64,000 nt of DNA from Amycolatopsis alba DSM 44262 (GCF_000384215.1 NZ_KB913032.1:2931665-2995664), one strand, 5' to 3'. Positions 7,370 through 18,620 are shown, counted from the stretch's first letter. Made by a program: numbers and translations. Notes: generated by a model from the sequence alone, not told the origin.

Positions 7370-8017
7370 CTAGGAGCCGCCGTTCTTGTCGTTGGTGTCG
7401 TACTCCTTGGTGAGGATCACGATCACGCCGGGGGCGGCGTTTTGAATTCCCTCGAACCTCGGCTGAGCCTCGATGCCGAACTCCAGCGCCAACGCCTTCG
7501 CTGCGGCCTCCTCGTCGGTGCCGGGCCGGAAGTAGGCCGCGGACTTCGGGAGCTTGCCCTGGTGGGGGCCGACTTCGGTGACGTTCCAGCCGGAGGCGCG
7601 GAAGTCGTTCGCGGCCCGCTCGGCGAGGCCCTGGATCATGCTGTTGTTGTAGACGCGCACCGTCACCCACTTGTGCGACGCCTGCTGGTCGCCACCCGGC
7701 TGGCCCGGACCGGGCTTGCCGGTCTGGCCTGGCTGACCCGGCTGGCTCCCCGGCGGCGCGGAGCTCGCGGGCGCGCTCGACGGCGGCGCCGACGAGGCGG
7801 GTGGTGAGCTGGCCGGAGGCGAACCGGGCGCCGGGGACGACGGCGGGGTCGCGCCGTCCGAGGTCGTGGGCTGCGTACCGGGCGGCGTTGCCGTGTCCGA
7901 ATCACCGCCGCCGCTGGTCAGGGTGATTCCGCCGATCACGGCGGCGATCACGGCGACACCGACCAAGGCCAATCCGGCGGCCTTCATCGGCCGGGACAGA
8001 CCCGAAAACAGACTCAT
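7370..8017 (-). CDS. Membrane-anchored LytR C-terminal-domain (LytR_C) protein
   Basis: 215 aa. One transmembrane helix (about residues 12-33, AAGLALVGVAVIAAVIGGIT), a long Pro/Ser/Ala-rich linker (about 40-110) and a LytR_C domain (WVTVRVYNNSMIQGLAERAA to the end). It is therefore an extracytoplasmic envelope protein with the domain on the outer side. LytR_C without the LCP catalytic domain occurs in M. tuberculosis Rv0431, which also sits next to a DUF3263 gene (Rv0430) and def (Rv0429c), the same order as here. It overlaps the upstream DUF3263 gene by ATGA. The molecular role is unknown; a cell-wall polymer connection is inferred from the domain. Confidence 0.85.
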   Translation of the reverse strand: MSLFSGLSRPMKAAGLALVGVAVIAAVIGGITLTSGGGDSDTATPPGTQPTTSDGATPPSSPAPGSPPASSPPASSAPPSSAPASSAPPGSQPGQPGQTGKPGPGQPGGDQQASHKWVTVRVYNNSMIQGLAERAANDFRASGWNVTEVGPHQGKLPKSAAYFRPGTDEEAAAKALALEFGIEAQPRFEGIQNAAPGVIVILTKEYDTNDKNGGS

Positions 8018-8325
8018 GAGAGATCGATCCCCAGTCGCCGGGCCGCGCGATTGCGCTGCCGGGCCGCTCGCGTCTTGCGCAGGCGCTTGACCAGCATCGG
8101 GTCGGCCTGCATGGCTTCGGTCTTCTCGAGCAGCCGGTTCAGCAACTGGTAGTAGCGTGTCGACGACATCGAGAAGCGTTCACGGATGGCCTGTTCTTTC
8201 GCGCCGGCGTACTTCCACCACTGACGTTCGAACGCGAGCATGTCGAGCTCGCGCTCGCTGAGGCCGTTCACGGTCTCCGACGGGGACGGCTGGTCGGACT
8301 CGGCCATCGACTCCGCGGCGTCCAT
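8014..8325 (-). CDS. DUF3263 protein (small helix-turn-helix-like)
   Basis: 103 aa from the ATG at 8325, chosen over an upstream TTG (8340) because GAGGAGTC lies 5-6 bases before the ATG. The core is LSERELDMLAFERQWWKYAGAKEQAIRERFSMSSTRYYQLLNRLLE, the DUF3263 signature; the second half reads like a helix-turn-helix (IRERFSMSSTRYYQLLNRLL), followed by a basic tail (KRLRKTRAARQRNRAARRLG). DNA binding is plausible but unproven. It is coupled to the LytR_C gene by ATGA, as in mycobacteria. Confidence 0.85.
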   Translation of the reverse strand: MDAAESMAESDQPSPSETVNGLSERELDMLAFERQWWKYAGAKEQAIRERFSMSSTRYYQLLNRLLEKTEAMQADPMLVKRLRKTRAARQRNRAARRLGIDLS

Positions 8326-8471
8326 TCCGACTCCTCGCAATCAGGTCAGTGCTCGGCGGCGTGAAACCACAGGCTTGTCATTCCGCGGCGCCATTAGACC
8401 ACGGATCCGGCGCCCGGCCTCGGTATCGGCGTCGGCGCGTCATGGGTAAGGGTGTACCAGAAGGGTCCGAC

Positions 8472-8477
8472 TAAACT
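8472..8477 (+). promoter_or_regulatory. -10 box for leaderless def
   Basis: TAAACT is followed by 6 bases and GTG 8484, with no ribosome-binding site, so def is probably translated from a leaderless mRNA. Confidence 0.5.
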
Positions 8478-8483
8478 GCGCCC

Positions 8484-9056
8484 GTGACCGTCCACCCCAT
8501 CGTGATCGCCGGCGAGCCTGTGCTGCACAACCCGACTCGGGAGATCACCGAGTTCGACGACAAGCTGCGCACTCTCGTCGACGACATGTTCGAGACCATG
8601 TACGCCGCCGAAGGGGTCGGCCTCGCGGCCAACCAGATCGGCCTCGACCTGCGCGTGTTCGTCTACGATTGCCCCGACGACGAGGGCACCCGCCGCAAAG
8701 GCGTCGTGGTGAACCCGAAGCTCGAGACGTCGGAGATCCCGGAGACGATGCCTGATCCGGACGACGACTGGGAAGGCTGCCTGTCGGCTCCTGGCGAGTC
8801 GTACCCGACAGGACGCGCTTCGTGGGCGAAGGTCACCGGCTTCGACGTCGACGGCAACCCGATCGAGGTCGAAGGCAACGGGTACTTCGCGCGCTGCCTG
8901 CAGCACGAGACCGATCACCTGGACGGCTTCATCTACCTCGACCGGCTGGTCGGGCGCCACGCTCGCGCGGCGAAGAAGATGCTCAAGGCGAACAAGTGGG
9001 GCGTTCCTGGCAACTCGTGGCTGCCGGAGGCGCAGCCCGAGCCCGCCGACGACTGA
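8484..9056 (+). CDS. def: Peptide deformylase
   Basis: 190 aa. Removes the formyl group from N-terminal formyl-methionine of new proteins. The three metal/active-site motifs are complete: [10 protein letters not shown] (about residues 44-53), EGCLS (about 96-100, Cys ligand) and HETDHLDG (about 141-148, two His ligands and catalytic Glu). An insertion around residues 65-95 ([11 protein letters not shown], then MPDPDDDW) is typical of actinobacterial type I enzymes. Its neighbours repeat the mycobacterial arrangement. The intergenic stretch after it carries three palindromic repeats. Confidence 0.97.
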   Translation: MTVHPIVIAGEPVLHNPTREITEFDDKLRTLVDDMFETMYAAEGVGLAANQIGLDLRVFVYDCPDDEGTRRKGVVVNPKLETSEIPETMPDPDDDWEGCLSAPGESYPTGRASWAKVTGFDVDGNPIEVEGNGYFARCLQHETDHLDGFIYLDRLVGRHARAAKKMLKANKWGVPGNSWLPEAQPEPADD

Positions 9057-9085
9057 CCCGCGCCACCGCTCACCTGCTGGTCCGA

Positions 9086-9142
9086 AGTCCGTGAAGGCCT
9101 CCTTGAGGGACTCTGAGTCCCTCAAGGAGGCCTTCACGGACT
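9086..9142. repeat. Palindromic repeat, GTCCGTGAAGG family, copy 1
   Basis: AGTCCGTGAAGGCCTCCTTG and the complementary CAAGGAGGCCTTCACGGACT, extended inward by AGGGACTC/GAGTCCCT, form a nearly perfect stem of about 27 bp with a minimal loop. Copies: 14382-14436 and a decayed one at 60625. Confidence 0.85.
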
Positions 9143-9221
9143 GTGCACTCTGGCGCGCGGCGTGGGCGAAGCCGTGACTCGCGTGACTGAATGCGGTGAG
9201 CGGGGTCGTGGTTTCCGGCTT

Positions 9222-9282
9222 GAAGTACATGATGGCCCCCTTCCTTGCGTTAGGCGCAAGGAAGGGGGCCATCATGTACTTC
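9222..9282. repeat. Palindromic repeat, AGTACATG family, copy 2
   Basis: GAAGTACATGATGGCCCCCT and its complement AGGGGGCCATCATGTACTTC surround TCCTTGCG-TTAGG-CGCAAGGA. Same central CCTTGCG/CGCAAGG as 7313-7368 but with GATGG for GAAGG in both arms, a compensated change that keeps pairing. Confidence 0.85.
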
Positions 9283-9332
9283 CGCGTGGGTGTGACCGCC
9301 GGTGCTGTCGGGGCGGGTGTGGTTGCGCCGGT

Positions 9333-9385
9333 TCCGTGAAGGGCCCCTTCACTACTTTCAAGGTAGGCAAGGAGGCCTTCACGGA
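9333..9385. repeat. Palindromic repeat with CTACTTTCAAGGTAGGCA loop
   Basis: TCCGTGAAGGGCC and GGAGGCCTTCACGGA pair around a loop containing ACTACTTTCAAGGTAGGCAA. A relative with loop GCTACCTTCAGGGTAGGCAA is at 45975-46021. Confidence 0.75.
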
Positions 9386-9469
9386 CGGGGCCCGCGATCA
9401 CACGCCTGCCGGGAACCAGTAGGTAACCAAGAGACTCCCGCGCCCTAACCGTCCTTACCACTCACGACG

Positions 9470-11638
9470 TCAGCAGCCCAAGAAGTGACAGCGCACCACC
9501 CGCGGCTGCTCGATCACCTTCCCGGCCTCCACCGACCAGGCGAGCCGCAGGTACTGCGCGTGCGTCCAGGCCAGAGGCGTCGCGGACGCCGTCGGAGTGC
9601 CCGCCGGGAAGCCCGTCTGCCCTGAAGGCGCGTTCTCGTCCCAGACCTGCTCCGGCATGGTGTCCCCGGAGCTGCTGACGCGCCCCAGGTCGCGAAGCCG
9701 CTTCGCGGCCGTCCCCCGGTCTCCGGCGGCGAGGTCGTACTCGCCGCGTTCACCCGCGAGCAGCGGCCACAGTCGCCCGAAAGTGGTCCGGCTTTCGGCC
9801 GGGAATGTGTAGTCCCAGGGCGAGCCGTCGGCCTTCTCGCCGTACCCGTCCTTCGTGTACCGGTGCCAGAACTGCCCCGTCGGGGTGGTGAAGGCGATGT
9901 CGGCGTCGGTGACCTTGACGCTGTTTCGGATCACCGGATCATCGGCCCGGTAGATGCCCAGCCGCACCAGTTCGAGGAACCCGGCGTCGGTCACGGCGCG
10001 CTGGTCCATGGTCACGCTGGAATTGCCGAGGTTGTACTTCGTGCCGTTGTTCGCGTCGCCGTCCTTGGTCAGCCTGACGAAGTACGGATCCTTCGACAGC
10101 GGACCGTTCGTGGTCACCGTCCACCGGGCGAGTTTCGCTTTGAACGCGTCGGCGGTGTCGAGGTAGCGCTTCGCGTCGGCGGCGGCGCCGTTCGCCTTGG
10201 CGAGATCCGCCGCGCAGACCAGTCCGGCGATCACGGCGGCGATCGTCGATGGCGAGTAGCCGTCCTGCTCCTCCCAGCGTTCCTGCTGGCTGTACGGCGA
10301 CGCGTGCCCGTTTTCCGCCTTGTAGGACAACAGGAATTCCGCCGCCTTGCGCACACCCTGCCAGGTTTTCGCGTCGGTGCGGCCGAGTTGCTGCGCGAGC
10401 ACGATGGGCAGCGCGGTCTCGTCGAGCTGGATCGACGTCCAGTACGGCGTGCCGTCGACGTGGCTGTTCTGCGGCAGATGCCCGTCCGGCAGCTGCTGTG
10501 TGCCGAACATGTAGTCGACCGACCGGTTGGCGGCGTCACGGTCGCCGGCGGCGAGCAGGCCGGTCGCGATCTGGTAGAGATCACGCGGCCAGACAAGGTG
10601 ATACGTACCCGACGGCGACCATTCCGGGTCGTTGTTCCCGAATCGCCACGGCATGCTCGGCGACGCGATGAGCGCGCCCTGGCGCAGCTTGTCCTCGCTC
10701 GCCGCGAGCATGAGCACGGACGCCTGGTAGAGATCCCGTTCCTGCTTGGTCTTCAGCGACGACGGCGTGTCCTTCACCTGGCGGAGGTACTGCTTCCAGC
10801 CGCGGTCGTACGCGCGGGCGGCGTCGGCGAATCCGCGTCGCAGCGAGGTTTTCGCGTTGGTGAGTGCGTCGGAGTCCTTCGCGCCCATGCCGAGCGAAAG
10901 CGTGAAGTCCCGCGAGCGGACACCGTCGGCGGAGGTCTGCCCGGTGAGCAGCACGTTGCCCTTGGCCGCGGTCGCGTATTCCTTGAGTGTGAAGGATTTC
11001 GTCAGCTGGGTGATCCCGTCCGAGGAACCCGAGTAGCCGACGGAAGTCCGCGAGAACGCCGGTTCCGCGGTCAGTGCGGCCGCGGTTTTCGCATCGGACG
11101 AGACCGCGTTCGCGCCATCAGTGCGTGCGGAATCGTCCGAACCCTCGTTGGTGAGATCGGGATCCGCGACCGCGTACACCTGATACGGGCGGCCGGTCAG
11201 CGAAACGAAGTCGACGTCGATCAGCACACTCGCACGCGCCGGGTCGGTGACGTAGGTCTTGCGGAGTTTCCAGCGGTGCTGATCGTCGGTGATGGTCTGC
11301 TCGTAGGTGAGACCGTCGGTGCGGCGCACCCGCTGCGCCTTCGCCGAGGAATCGACGGTGGCGAAGCTCTTGCCGTCGGTGACGACGAGGTCGAGCGCGC
11401 GGACGCTCGGCGTCGACAGATCCGGGTAGTAGACCTCCGACATCCGGCCGCCTTGCAGGGTGAACCAGACGTTGCTCGCCCGGTCGCGAGCGGTGCCGAA
11501 GCCGGTCTTGTTCGCCGGAAGCCAGCTCGGATGAGCGCCGGGTGCTCCGGGCGCCTCACCGCCCTGTGCCGCGGCGACCGCCGGGACCAGCCCCGCGATC
11601 AGCACGCCGGCCAATGCCGGAAGCATGAGTTTGCGCAT
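9470..11638 (-). CDS. Secreted GH15-type glucoamylase/glucodextranase
   Basis: 722 aa. A Sec signal peptide occupies residues 1-25 (MRKLMLPALAGVLIAGLVPA then VAAAQG). A beta-sandwich domain like glucodextranase domain N follows (about 30-290, with NVWFTLQGGRMSEVYYPDLS), then an (alpha/alpha)6 barrel with YHLVWPRDLYQIATGLLAAG, the general acid in ERWEEQDGYSPST (about residue 455) and the general base in TMPEQVWDENAP (Glu about 663). It should release glucose from the ends of alpha-glucans or dextrans outside the cell. It ends in RCHFLGC. No starch-binding module is seen. The exact linkage specificity cannot be read from the sequence. Confidence 0.88.
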   Translation of the reverse strand: MRKLMLPALAGVLIAGLVPAVAAAQGGEAPGAPGAHPSWLPANKTGFGTARDRASNVWFTLQGGRMSEVYYPDLSTPSVRALDLVVTDGKSFATVDSSAKAQRVRRTDGLTYEQTITDDQHRWKLRKTYVTDPARASVLIDVDFVSLTGRPYQVYAVADPDLTNEGSDDSARTDGANAVSSDAKTAAALTAEPAFSRTSVGYSGSSDGITQLTKSFTLKEYATAAKGNVLLTGQTSADGVRSRDFTLSLGMGAKDSDALTNAKTSLRRGFADAARAYDRGWKQYLRQVKDTPSSLKTKQERDLYQASVLMLAASEDKLRQGALIASPSMPWRFGNNDPEWSPSGTYHLVWPRDLYQIATGLLAAGDRDAANRSVDYMFGTQQLPDGHLPQNSHVDGTPYWTSIQLDETALPIVLAQQLGRTDAKTWQGVRKAAEFLLSYKAENGHASPYSQQERWEEQDGYSPSTIAAVIAGLVCAADLAKANGAAADAKRYLDTADAFKAKLARWTVTTNGPLSKDPYFVRLTKDGDANNGTKYNLGNSSVTMDQRAVTDAGFLELVRLGIYRADDPVIRNSVKVTDADIAFTTPTGQFWHRYTKDGYGEKADGSPWDYTFPAESRTTFGRLWPLLAGERGEYDLAAGDRGTAAKRLRDLGRVSSSGDTMPEQVWDENAPSGQTGFPAGTPTASATPLAWTHAQYLRLAWSVEAGKVIEQPRVVRCHFLGC

Positions 11639-11809
11639 ATCCCACCCCAGACTTCTGTAACGGTGCAGAACCTCCGGGATTCTGTCGTGAATCCCCCGCG
11701 AGCACAGGACCCGAACCGGTGAACCACCAACGCTGTCGACAAGTCGTCACCCGAGGGCGGGTTGATTGATCCGGCCCCGGCGTGGCATGGTCGGGGCACA
11801 ACCAAACAA

Positions 11810-11916
11810 CCGCGGGAGCTCGCGCCATGGCGGGCTGAGAGGGCGGCTGGAGTCTTTCTAGGAGACCCGGTGCCGCCGACCGCATGAACCTGACCGGGTA
11901 ATGCCGGCGTAGGGAG
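11810..11916 (+). promoter_or_regulatory. TPP riboswitch (thiC leader)
   Basis: The conserved CTGAGAGGG (from 11834) and GACCGCATGAACCTGACCGG, then GTAATGCCGGCGTAGGGA, are all present in the right order and spacing, ending 10 bases before the TTG start of thiC. The variable P3 arm between them is extended (GGCGGCTGGAG to CCGGTGCCGCC). The AGGGAG that completes the element could also serve as ribosome-binding site, so ligand binding probably blocks translation start. Confidence 0.95.
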
Positions 11917-11919
11917 TGA

Positions 11920-14381
<2,462 letters not shown>

Positions 14382-14436
14382 GTCCGTGAAGGACTCCTTG
14401 AGGGCCCCAGAGTCCCTCAAGGAGTCCTTCACGGAC
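14382..14436. repeat. Palindromic repeat, GTCCGTGAAGG family, copy 2
   Basis: GTCCGTGAAGGACTCCTTGA (from 14383) pairs with TCAAGGAGTCCTTCACGGAC (to 14436). Compared with 9086-9142 the GCC/GGC pairs of the stem are changed to GAC/GTC on both sides, a compensated change. It separates the convergent thiD and phosphatase genes and probably terminates both. Confidence 0.85.
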
Positions 14437-14451
14437 CACTCCAGTGCCGGG

Positions 14452-15969
14452 TCAGCGGGTGGTGAGGCGAGGTGCGTCCACCGCCCAATACCAGTTGTTG
14501 CCCGCCGCGTAGAGCCGCCAAGTCAGCTTCACCGAACGAGCCCCCGCGGGCACCTTCACCGAAGCCGACGTCGGCACCGAAAGCACGTCGCCGCCTTTGT
14601 TCGCCGTCCCGGACTCCGGCCCGTAGGCCAGCACGTTCCGCTCGGGGCCACCGTCGAACGACGCCGTCAGCGCACCCCGCTGCGTCCCCTCCTGCCGGTA
14701 GTGCGACACGAACGAGACGTCCACAGTGGACTTACCGGCGACATCGAGCCCCGGCGAGACAAGCGAAGAGTCGAAGGTGCCGCGAGAAGAGGGTGACCCC
14801 TTGTCGTCCCACTCGTCCGGGTCCGCGACCGCGAAGACGCCGCGCGCCCGCGCGTTCGCCTCACGCTGCTGGCCGGGGGCGGCGCGGGTCCAGAAGTCGT
14901 CGGTGGTGAAGGCCCAGCCCTGCCATTCCGTCACGCCCGCGGGCATCCCGGCGGCGTTGCGCACGGTCCAGCCGCCCGGCGCGTCGTGCGTCCAGCCGAG
15001 GACTCCGGCCGGGACACCGGTTTCGTCCTGCCGGGGCTTCAAAGCGGCCGTGTCGAAGACATCCGAAGGCGCGGCGCCGAGCGGGTAGCCGTCGTAGACC
15101 GCCGGAGCGGCGACGCCCAGATGCCGCAGCACCGTCGGCGCGATGTCGACGATCTTCGGCGCCACGGCGGGGGTTCCGGCCGGAACCGCGCCGCCCGCGG
15201 CGATCACGAACGTCATCCGTTCCTCGGGGCTGTCGCCGCCGTGGCCGCCGGACGCCGTGTGGCCGTGGTCGGCGGAGATCATGATCAGCCAGTCCTCGCC
15301 GCCGCGGTTCGCGCGCGCGTCGACGGCGGCGAGCAGGCGGCCGATCAGCGCGTCGTCGGTCCGCAGCGAGGCTTCGTACTGGGCGGAATCCGCGCCGTGG
15401 CCGTGACCGGCCTCGTCCGTCTGTCCGAAGTAGACGAATGACGCGTCGGCCTTGTCCTGCTTGAGATGCTTCTCGGCGTCGACGGTGACCTGCTCGTCGG
15501 TCTTCTCGTATCCGGCGCTGTCGCCGTTCTGGACGAACTTGCGGTCCTGGCCGGCGCGCAGGATCTTGTCGCCGATCGGCGTCCAGTCGACGGCGGCGTA
15601 GGTATCGAGCGCCGGGTTCGCGGTTTCGGCGCGGGCGAGCCAGCTCGGATGCGAGGCGAGGTCGTTGCCGGCGAAGGAGTTCTCCTTCACCTTGTGCTTG
15701 TCCGGCCAGACACCGGTGAGGATCGTGGACCAGCCGGGACCACTCACCGTCGGCGCCATCCCGCTGCCGTACAGGGAACTGCGCGAGGCAGATCCGCGCT
15801 TCACCAGCGCGTGGACGTTGGGGGTGTCGGCGGCCATCAACTTGTCGAACCGGGCGCCGTCCAGGCCGATGACCAGCACTTTCGGCGTCTTGGCCGCGGC
15901 GACGGCGACGCCGGACGTCAGCCCGGCGACGGCCGCCAAGGCCGACAGGAGGGAAAGCGTTCTGCGCAC
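14452..15969 (-). CDS. Secreted alkaline-phosphatase-superfamily phosphodiesterase
   Basis: 505 aa from GTG 15969, preferred over an upstream in-frame codon (15999) because GGAGG lies 5 bases before it and a signal peptide (VRRTLSLLSALAAVAGLTSG, then VAVAAA) follows directly. The catalytic domain has VLVIGLDGARFDKL (first metal Asp), TVSGPGWSTILTG (nucleophile Ser/Thr), DEAGHGHG and SADHGHTASGGHGG (metal ligands), the pattern of type I phosphodiesterase/nucleotide pyrophosphatases. The last 180 residues form a beta-rich domain (SFVSHYRQEGTQRGALTASF). Substrate unknown. Convergent with thiD. Confidence 0.85.
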   Translation of the reverse strand: MRRTLSLLSALAAVAGLTSGVAVAAAKTPKVLVIGLDGARFDKLMAADTPNVHALVKRGSASRSSLYGSGMAPTVSGPGWSTILTGVWPDKHKVKENSFAGNDLASHPSWLARAETANPALDTYAAVDWTPIGDKILRAGQDRKFVQNGDSAGYEKTDEQVTVDAEKHLKQDKADASFVYFGQTDEAGHGHGADSAQYEASLRTDDALIGRLLAAVDARANRGGEDWLIMISADHGHTASGGHGGDSPEERMTFVIAAGGAVPAGTPAVAPKIVDIAPTVLRHLGVAAPAVYDGYPLGAAPSDVFDTAALKPRQDETGVPAGVLGWTHDAPGGWTVRNAAGMPAGVTEWQGWAFTTDDFWTRAAPGQQREANARARGVFAVADPDEWDDKGSPSSRGTFDSSLVSPGLDVAGKSTVDVSFVSHYRQEGTQRGALTASFDGGPERNVLAYGPESGTANKGGDVLSVPTSASVKVPAGARSVKLTWRLYAAGNNWYWAVDAPRLTTR

Positions 15970-16064
15970 GAAAGCCTCCAGATAACTTGTTCGAACCAAT
16001 TGTTCGTCAAGTTAGTGCGCCGAACTGTCTTCCCGATGAAGTCCGCGTGCCCCCGCGAAGGACT

Positions 16065-16463
16065 TCAGCCGACGGGCTCCAGCACCCGCGAGTCGTAGCC
16101 CTTGCGGGATTCGAGGATCCCGTCGAAGTTGGCGACCGACCATTCGCTGACCGCCATGAGCAGCTTGCTCGCGCTCGAACCGCGCTCGGTCAGCGCGTAC
16201 TCGACGGTCGGCGGGGTGGTCGGGAAGACCGTGCGCGTGACCAGGCCGTCGCGTTCGAGGGCACGCAGGTTCTGGGTCAGCATCTTCTGGCTGATCCCGC
16301 CGACCGCGCGGCGCAGTTCACCGAACCGGTGCGGCCGCCGGGACAGCGCGCCGAGCACCAGCGCGGTCCACTTGTTGGCGAGCAGATCGAGGACGTCGCG
16401 GCACGGACAGTTCCGCAGATAGATGTCCCACGGCGATTCCGGCACTTCACAGGTAGTTTCCAT
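16065..16463 (-). CDS. HxlR-family transcriptional regulator
   Basis: 132 aa. Shows the HxlR winged helix: [58 protein letters not shown] and [11 protein letters not shown]. The two cysteines near the N-terminus (CPC) fit the redox- or electrophile-sensing HxlR proteins. It diverges from the oxidoreductase at 16552, and an inverted repeat lies just upstream of its ATG, so it probably represses that gene and itself, with quinone- or aldehyde-like inducers as a guess. Confidence 0.9.
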   Translation of the reverse strand: METTCEVPESPWDIYLRNCPCRDVLDLLANKWTALVLGALSRRPHRFGELRRAVGGISQKMLTQNLRALERDGLVTRTVFPTTPPTVEYALTERGSSASKLLMAVSEWSVANFDGILESRKGYDSRVLEPVG

Positions 16464-16464
16464 C

Positions 16465-16481
16465 AGGTACCTAGTTTACCT
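16465..16481. promoter_or_regulatory. Probable HxlR operator
   Basis: AGGTACCTAGTTTACCT is an imperfect palindrome one base upstream of the hxlR ATG and overlaps the TAAACT -10 box of that gene (complement AGTTTA). A further GTGCC follows at 16486. It is shared by the divergent oxidoreductase gene. Confidence 0.5.
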
Positions 16482-16551
16482 TTAAGTGCCTTCTAGCGAG
16501 AAGTGACCAAGCGGCCGAACATGGAAAGCACCTACAACGGAGGAGCTTTCG

Positions 16552-17475
16552 ATGCGCGTCGTGACCCAGCAGCGGCTTGGTGGCCCTGAAGTGCTGGAGG
16601 TGACCGAGACCGACCGTCCGGCCCCCGGCCCGACCGAGGTGCTCGTGCGGGTGCGCGCCGCCGGGATCAACCCGGTCGACTGGAAGACCCGTGCCTACGG
16701 CGTCTTCATGGGCGAGCCGCCGTTCGTCCTCGGCTGGGACGTGTCCGGGGTCGTGGAAAAACTCGGCGTCGGCACGACCCACTTCGCCGTGGGCGACGAG
16801 GTTCTCGGCTTCCCGTGGTTCCCGAGGCAGGCCGGCGGTTACGGCGAATACGTGACCGCGCCCGCCCGCCAGTTCGTGCGCAAACCCGCCGGGCTGAGCC
16901 ACGAACAGGCCGCCGGGCTGCCGCTCGCCGGCCTCACCGCGTGGCAGGGCCTGGTGGACATCGCCGACGTCCGGCCCGGACAGCGTGTGCTGATCGACGC
17001 GGCGGCGGGCGGTGTCGGGCACCTCGCCGTCCAGGTGGCGAAGTCGCGCGGCGCGTACGTCCTCGGCACGGCGAGCGCCGGGAAGCACGACTTTCTCCGC
17101 GAACTCGGCGTCGACGAGCCGATCGACTACCGCGACGAGACCGCGACGGCGTCCGAGATGGACGTCGTGTTCGGACTGGTCGGCGAAGAGAGCGACCTGC
17201 GCTGGCTGGACGCTGTGAAGCCGGGCGGCCTGCTCATCGCGGTCCCCGGCGGCGTGAGCGAGGCTGTCGCCGCGAAGGCCGGGAAGCTCGGCGTGCGGAC
17301 GTCGGGGATGCTCGCCGAACCCGATCAGCTCGGCCTGCTGGCGCTGACCGAGCTGATCGAGAAGGGCGAACTGCGCGTCCACGTCGAGCAGACGTTCCCG
17401 CTGGCGGACGTCGCCAAGGCGCACGAAGTCGGCGAAGGCGGCCGTGTCACCGGGAAGCTCGTCTTGACCGTCTGA
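16552..17475 (+). CDS. Zinc-free MDR-family NADPH:quinone oxidoreductase
   Basis: 307 aa, GGAGGAG ribosome-binding site 7 bases before the ATG. GroES-like N-terminal domain (RVRAAGINPVDWKTRAYG, LGWDVSGVVEKLGVG) and a Rossmann domain with VLIDAAAGGVGHLAVQVAK (about 147-165), the A-A-G-G-V-G pattern of quinone oxidoreductases rather than zinc alcohol dehydrogenases; zinc-binding cysteines are absent. It likely reduces quinones or enones with NADPH in the cytosol. Divergent from the HxlR regulator. Confidence 0.88.
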   Translation: MRVVTQQRLGGPEVLEVTETDRPAPGPTEVLVRVRAAGINPVDWKTRAYGVFMGEPPFVLGWDVSGVVEKLGVGTTHFAVGDEVLGFPWFPRQAGGYGEYVTAPARQFVRKPAGLSHEQAAGLPLAGLTAWQGLVDIADVRPGQRVLIDAAAGGVGHLAVQVAKSRGAYVLGTASAGKHDFLRELGVDEPIDYRDETATASEMDVVFGLVGEESDLRWLDAVKPGGLLIAVPGGVSEAVAAKAGKLGVRTSGMLAEPDQLGLLALTELIEKGELRVHVEQTFPLADVAKAHEVGEGGRVTGKLVLTV

Positions 17476-17491
17476 TCGCGCGTGAAGCGAC

Positions 17492-18511
17492 CTAGCCGCG
17501 CGTAAGCACCTGCGGCAGCACGGTGGTCAGCCCCGTCCAGTCCGAGGTGAGCACCGAAGCGTGGTTCTTCGCCAGCAAGGCCGCCCGCGCGCTCGCCTGG
17601 TCCACTGTGGGCGCACGGGAGTCGATGGCCGGCGCGACGTTGTGCGCGTCGGTCATCACCACGTAGTAGTGGTTGTCGTCGTACCAGCCGGGCCCGGTCT
17701 GCGTCAGGAACGCGTTGGCGTCGCCGTCGAAGACCACGAACCACGGCCGCAGCCCGGCGTCGGCGTACTTCGACCGCGGGTCGCCGGGCGCCGCGCCGTG
17801 CACCGTCGGGAAGATCTGCGCCTCACCGACGCGTCCCGCGTCCTTGAGCGACCGCAGGTACCGCGCGTACTCGACGTCGGTCTTGAGCGTGTCCGTCGGG
17901 TTGCCCTCTTCGACCGTGCCGGGGATCACTTCGATGATCACCTTGCCCCGCAACGCGTCCAGCGACGGCCAATTGTCCGCTTTGGCCGCGTCGTCGAGCG
18001 TCGCGTACCCGCCGAGCAGGTCCGCCGGCCGGAACACCGCACCGCCGAGATGCGCCCGGACGGACGCGTCGAGTTCGTCCGGGCCGAGGCCGCGGTTGTC
18101 GGCGAACCCGGTCTTCATCTCCAGTTTGAGCGTGATCGGCTTGCTGTCCGGATGCGCACCCAGCCAGACGCGGATGTCGTCGAGGCAGTGTTCGAGGTTC
18201 TTGTTCCGCCCACCGGAATACAGCTGCGACGGCGAACTCGCCGCGACGCAGTTGTTGTTGTTCCCCAACGGGTTCGAGTGACTCACTTTCCACTCGCGAG
18301 TGATGATGTTCGGCCAGACGTCGAGTTCGATCAGCGAGGTACCGGCGTCCAGCGAACGCGCCAGATAGTCGTAGGCGCCGGTCTCGTAGGTGTTGTGGAC
18401 GCCGACAGTGGTCACATGGGAGACCTTGGCGGCGTCGGCGTTCGCGATCGTTCCGGACAGCGAAGCCGCCACGATCACACCGGCGAGGGATACCGCGGGG
18501 AGGAGTTTCAT
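17492..18511 (-). CDS. Secreted phosphatidylinositol-specific phospholipase C-like protein
   Basis: 339 aa. Signal peptide in residues 1-27 (LLPAVSLAGVIVAASLSGTI, ANADA). HVTTVGVHNTYE (first catalytic His, about residue 39), SLIELDVWPN (metal-binding Glu/Asp), KVSHSNPLGNNNNC (second His) and SKPITLKLEMKTGF match the calcium-dependent, phosphoinositide-specific PLC group described from Streptomyces rather than the Bacillus metal-independent type. It should act outside the cell on inositol phospholipids or related phosphodiesters. AAAGGG precedes the ATG. Convergent with the oxidoreductase, divergent from thiD2. Confidence 0.82.
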   Translation of the reverse strand: MKLLPAVSLAGVIVAASLSGTIANADAAKVSHVTTVGVHNTYETGAYDYLARSLDAGTSLIELDVWPNIITREWKVSHSNPLGNNNNCVAASSPSQLYSGGRNKNLEHCLDDIRVWLGAHPDSKPITLKLEMKTGFADNRGLGPDELDASVRAHLGGAVFRPADLLGGYATLDDAAKADNWPSLDALRGKVIIEVIPGTVEEGNPTDTLKTDVEYARYLRSLKDAGRVGEAQIFPTVHGAAPGDPRSKYADAGLRPWFVVFDGDANAFLTQTGPGWYDDNHYYVVMTDAHNVAPAIDSRAPTVDQASARAALLAKNHASVLTSDWTGLTTVLPQVLTRG

Positions 18512-18620
18512 CCGAGCCCTTTCGCACGCGGGAAGTGCACTGGCTCACACACTGTGCCACCGTGATCGGGTGCGGCCGAACCCCTGTTGAACCAGAAGGA
18601 CCAGTGGGGAAAATGAACCC

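Larger units (their letters stand above)
9057..9469. other. Intergenic region with three palindromic repeats
   Basis: Between the convergent def and glucoamylase-like genes lie three unlike palindromes in a row (9086-9142, 9222-9282, 9333-9385). Nothing else is recognised; no gene is supported. Confidence 0.7.

Noticed and set aside
9863..11722. 619-aa frame on the plus strand opposite the GH15 gene
   Set aside because: Shadow of the glucoamylase-type gene, whose signal peptide and catalytic motifs are clear.
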